Made by a program: the position numbers and the translations under genes
The notes under the pieces: model-generated
Told to the model about the DNA's origin: nothing
What the model saw: the letters and a program-made list of their open reading frames with translations, nothing else
Databases searched by the model: none
DNA from: Daejeonella sp. H1SJ63
Lineage (GTDB): Bacteria; Bacteroidota; Bacteroidia; Sphingobacteriales; Sphingobacteriaceae
DNA: 64,000 nt
Reading direction: 5' to 3'
NCBI RefSeq assembly: GCF_029360775.1
Contig: NZ_JARKMZ010000028.1
Coordinates: 310,001-374,000 of the forward strand
Shown here: piece after piece, positions 62,975-64,000 of the stretch
Numbering within the stretch: position 1 is the stretch's first letter
How the letters are laid out: each line of letters opens with the position of its first letter

Positions 62975-64000
62975 TTGAAACTAATCCGTATTATTCTTTT
63001 ATTAAGCTGTTCTGTTCTTTCTTTAAATGCTCAGAATATTAAGGGGCGTTTAACTAATCTTGGGCCGCAAATTTATGCTTCTGTTATTCAGGGAAGTACT
63101 TTCCTGCAGGATAAAAATGGTCGTCAGCTTGTTTATACGGTAGTCAGGGGCAATCCGGCCCGATTGCTTGCATATACCATTGATACCCGCCAAATGGTAT
63201 TGAATGAGGCTCTTCCAGGTACAGATGGTGCATGGGATATGGCTGTTTCTTCAGATGGATGGCTTTATGTTCCGGGAGCAAAAGGTATGCTTTACAGACA
63301 TATGCCGGGTACAGAAACTGTTGAAAATCTCGGTCTGGTATTGCCTGAGCAAACAACAGTATGGAATCTGGCGGCTGGTAAGAACGGTGAGATGTTTGGA
63401 GCTACCTATCCCGGATGCCGCGTATTCCGTTATCACCCCAATGATGGCTTTGCAGATATTGGAAAGGGACCGTTAGTTGAAACTGAGAATTATGTCAGAA
63501 GTCTGGCTTATTATGAAAAGACCGGGAAATTATATGCCGGCGTAGGATCGCATGCAGAACTTATTGAGCTGGATCCGAAAACCGGGTCAAAAAAGTCAAT
63601 TCTTCCTCAGGAATTTAAGAATAAGGAGTTTGTTTACAGTATTGAGATCATTAAAGGTTCTTCGGGTGCTGACAGAATGCTCACATTAATCACTAATGGC
63701 AGCTTTACACTGGTTTATAATCTTCAAACCGGGAAGTTTGATTATCAGATTGATGAAATGGATATGAAAGCCCTTAGTCAGGAAAATGAGAATGGCAGGA
63801 TGTATTATACTTTCAAATCCGGTTTGTACAGCCGTGATCTGGCGAAACCGCAGCAAGCACCGGTAAAGCACTATGATGAAGCCGGATCAGCAAATGCGAT
63901 GCTAATCAGGAAAGAAAAACTTTATATTCTGAATTCAGATGCAGTTCTTTTGGTGAAAGATCTGAAAAGTGGGAAAGTGGAGACACATAAACTGGAAATA
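62975..64000 (+). CDS. Secreted beta-propeller-like protein, truncated by window edge
   Basis: An open frame of at least 342 codons runs off the right edge. It starts with TTG at 62975 followed by a signal peptide (KLIRIILLLSCSVLSLNAQ). The rest shows repeated propeller-like strands (AWDMAVSSDGWLYVPGAKG, TVWNLAAGKNGEMFGATYPG, SLAYYEKTGKLYAGVGSHAE). No family is certain; it may be a lyase- or hydrolase-linked propeller. It lies 23 bases after the sugar dehydrogenase and is probably in its operon. Confidence 0.7.
   Translation, partial: MKLIRIILLLSCSVLSLNAQNIKGRLTNLGPQIYASVIQGSTFLQDKNGRQLVYTVVRGNPARLLAYTIDTRQMVLNEALPGTDGAWDMAVSSDGWLYVPGAKGMLYRHMPGTETVENLGLVLPEQTTVWNLAAGKNGEMFGATYPGCRVFRYHPNDGFADIGKGPLVETENYVRSLAYYEKTGKLYAGVGSHAELIELDPKTGSKKSILPQEFKNKEFVYSIEIIKGSSGADRMLTLITNGSFTLVYNLQTGKFDYQIDEMDMKALSQENENGRMYYTFKSGLYSRDLAKPQQAPVKHYDEAGSANAMLIRKEKLYILNSDAVLLVKDLKSGKVETHKLEI

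Overview
The window comes from a member of the Bacteroidota, most likely Sphingobacteriaceae (Pedobacter-like). The evidence is a SusC/SusD pair, a type IX secretion (T9SS) C-terminal domain, promoter-like TAnnTTTG elements, weak or absent Shine-Dalgarno sequences, AT-rich intergenic DNA, and many PAS/GAF and hybrid sensor kinases. No rRNA, tRNA, CRISPR array, prophage or complete insertion sequence was seen. The taxon is inferred from gene content and was not computed.

Layout. 1-5.4 kb: the 3' end of nrdA, a small CWC cysteine-rich protein, a DoxX membrane protein, and a cupredoxin/beta-propeller gene pair. 5.5-12.7 kb: a TonB-dependent receptor, a secreted amidohydrolase, a DUF4153 membrane protein and a membrane-protein/winged-helix regulator operon. 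12.7-16 kb: a decayed second CWC gene, then promoter, cobalamin riboswitch and metE, then a hotdog thioesterase. 16-21.2 kb: a SusCD pair without adjoining glycosidases. 21.5-28.9 kb: a TPP-riboswitch thiamine operon, thiS-thiC-tenI-like-thiD-thiE-thiG-thiH-thiF/moeB, with a REP-like repeat between thiS and thiC. 28.9-31.1 kb: two PepSY-associated membrane proteins and a NagD-type phosphatase.

31.7-39.2 kb is a signalling island: a triple-receiver hybrid kinase, CheR, CheB, a REC-HK-REC kinase and a short PAS protein that stops after the phosphoacceptor helix domain. 39.5-47.6 kb holds separate metabolic genes: a TIM-barrel isomerase-like protein, a phosphopantetheinyl transferase, a GH-like TIM barrel, an exported peroxiredoxin, an M20 peptidase, tatA and a DUF4838 glycosidase-like protein. 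47.6-54.3 kb looks like an exopolysaccharide locus: a degenerate GAF histidine kinase, divergent from a receiver - HEAT protein - GT2 synthase operon, which converges on a YaiO-like porin plus unknown anchored protein operon. 54.5-57.7 kb is a DUF1800-DUF1501 pair in which DUF1501 carries both a Tat-type signal and a T9SS tail. 58-61 kb encodes a large PAS/GAF protein, again without an ATPase domain. The right edge has a small membrane protein, a PQQ-type sugar dehydrogenase fused to cytochrome c, and a truncated secreted protein.

The least explained parts are (a) three sensor proteins (38.6, 47.6 and 58 kb) that keep a phosphoacceptor-like helix but lack a competent kinase ATPase domain, (b) the RR-HEAT-GT2 / YaiO-unknown polysaccharide locus beside one of them, and (c) the DUF1501/DUF1800 pair with mixed export signals.
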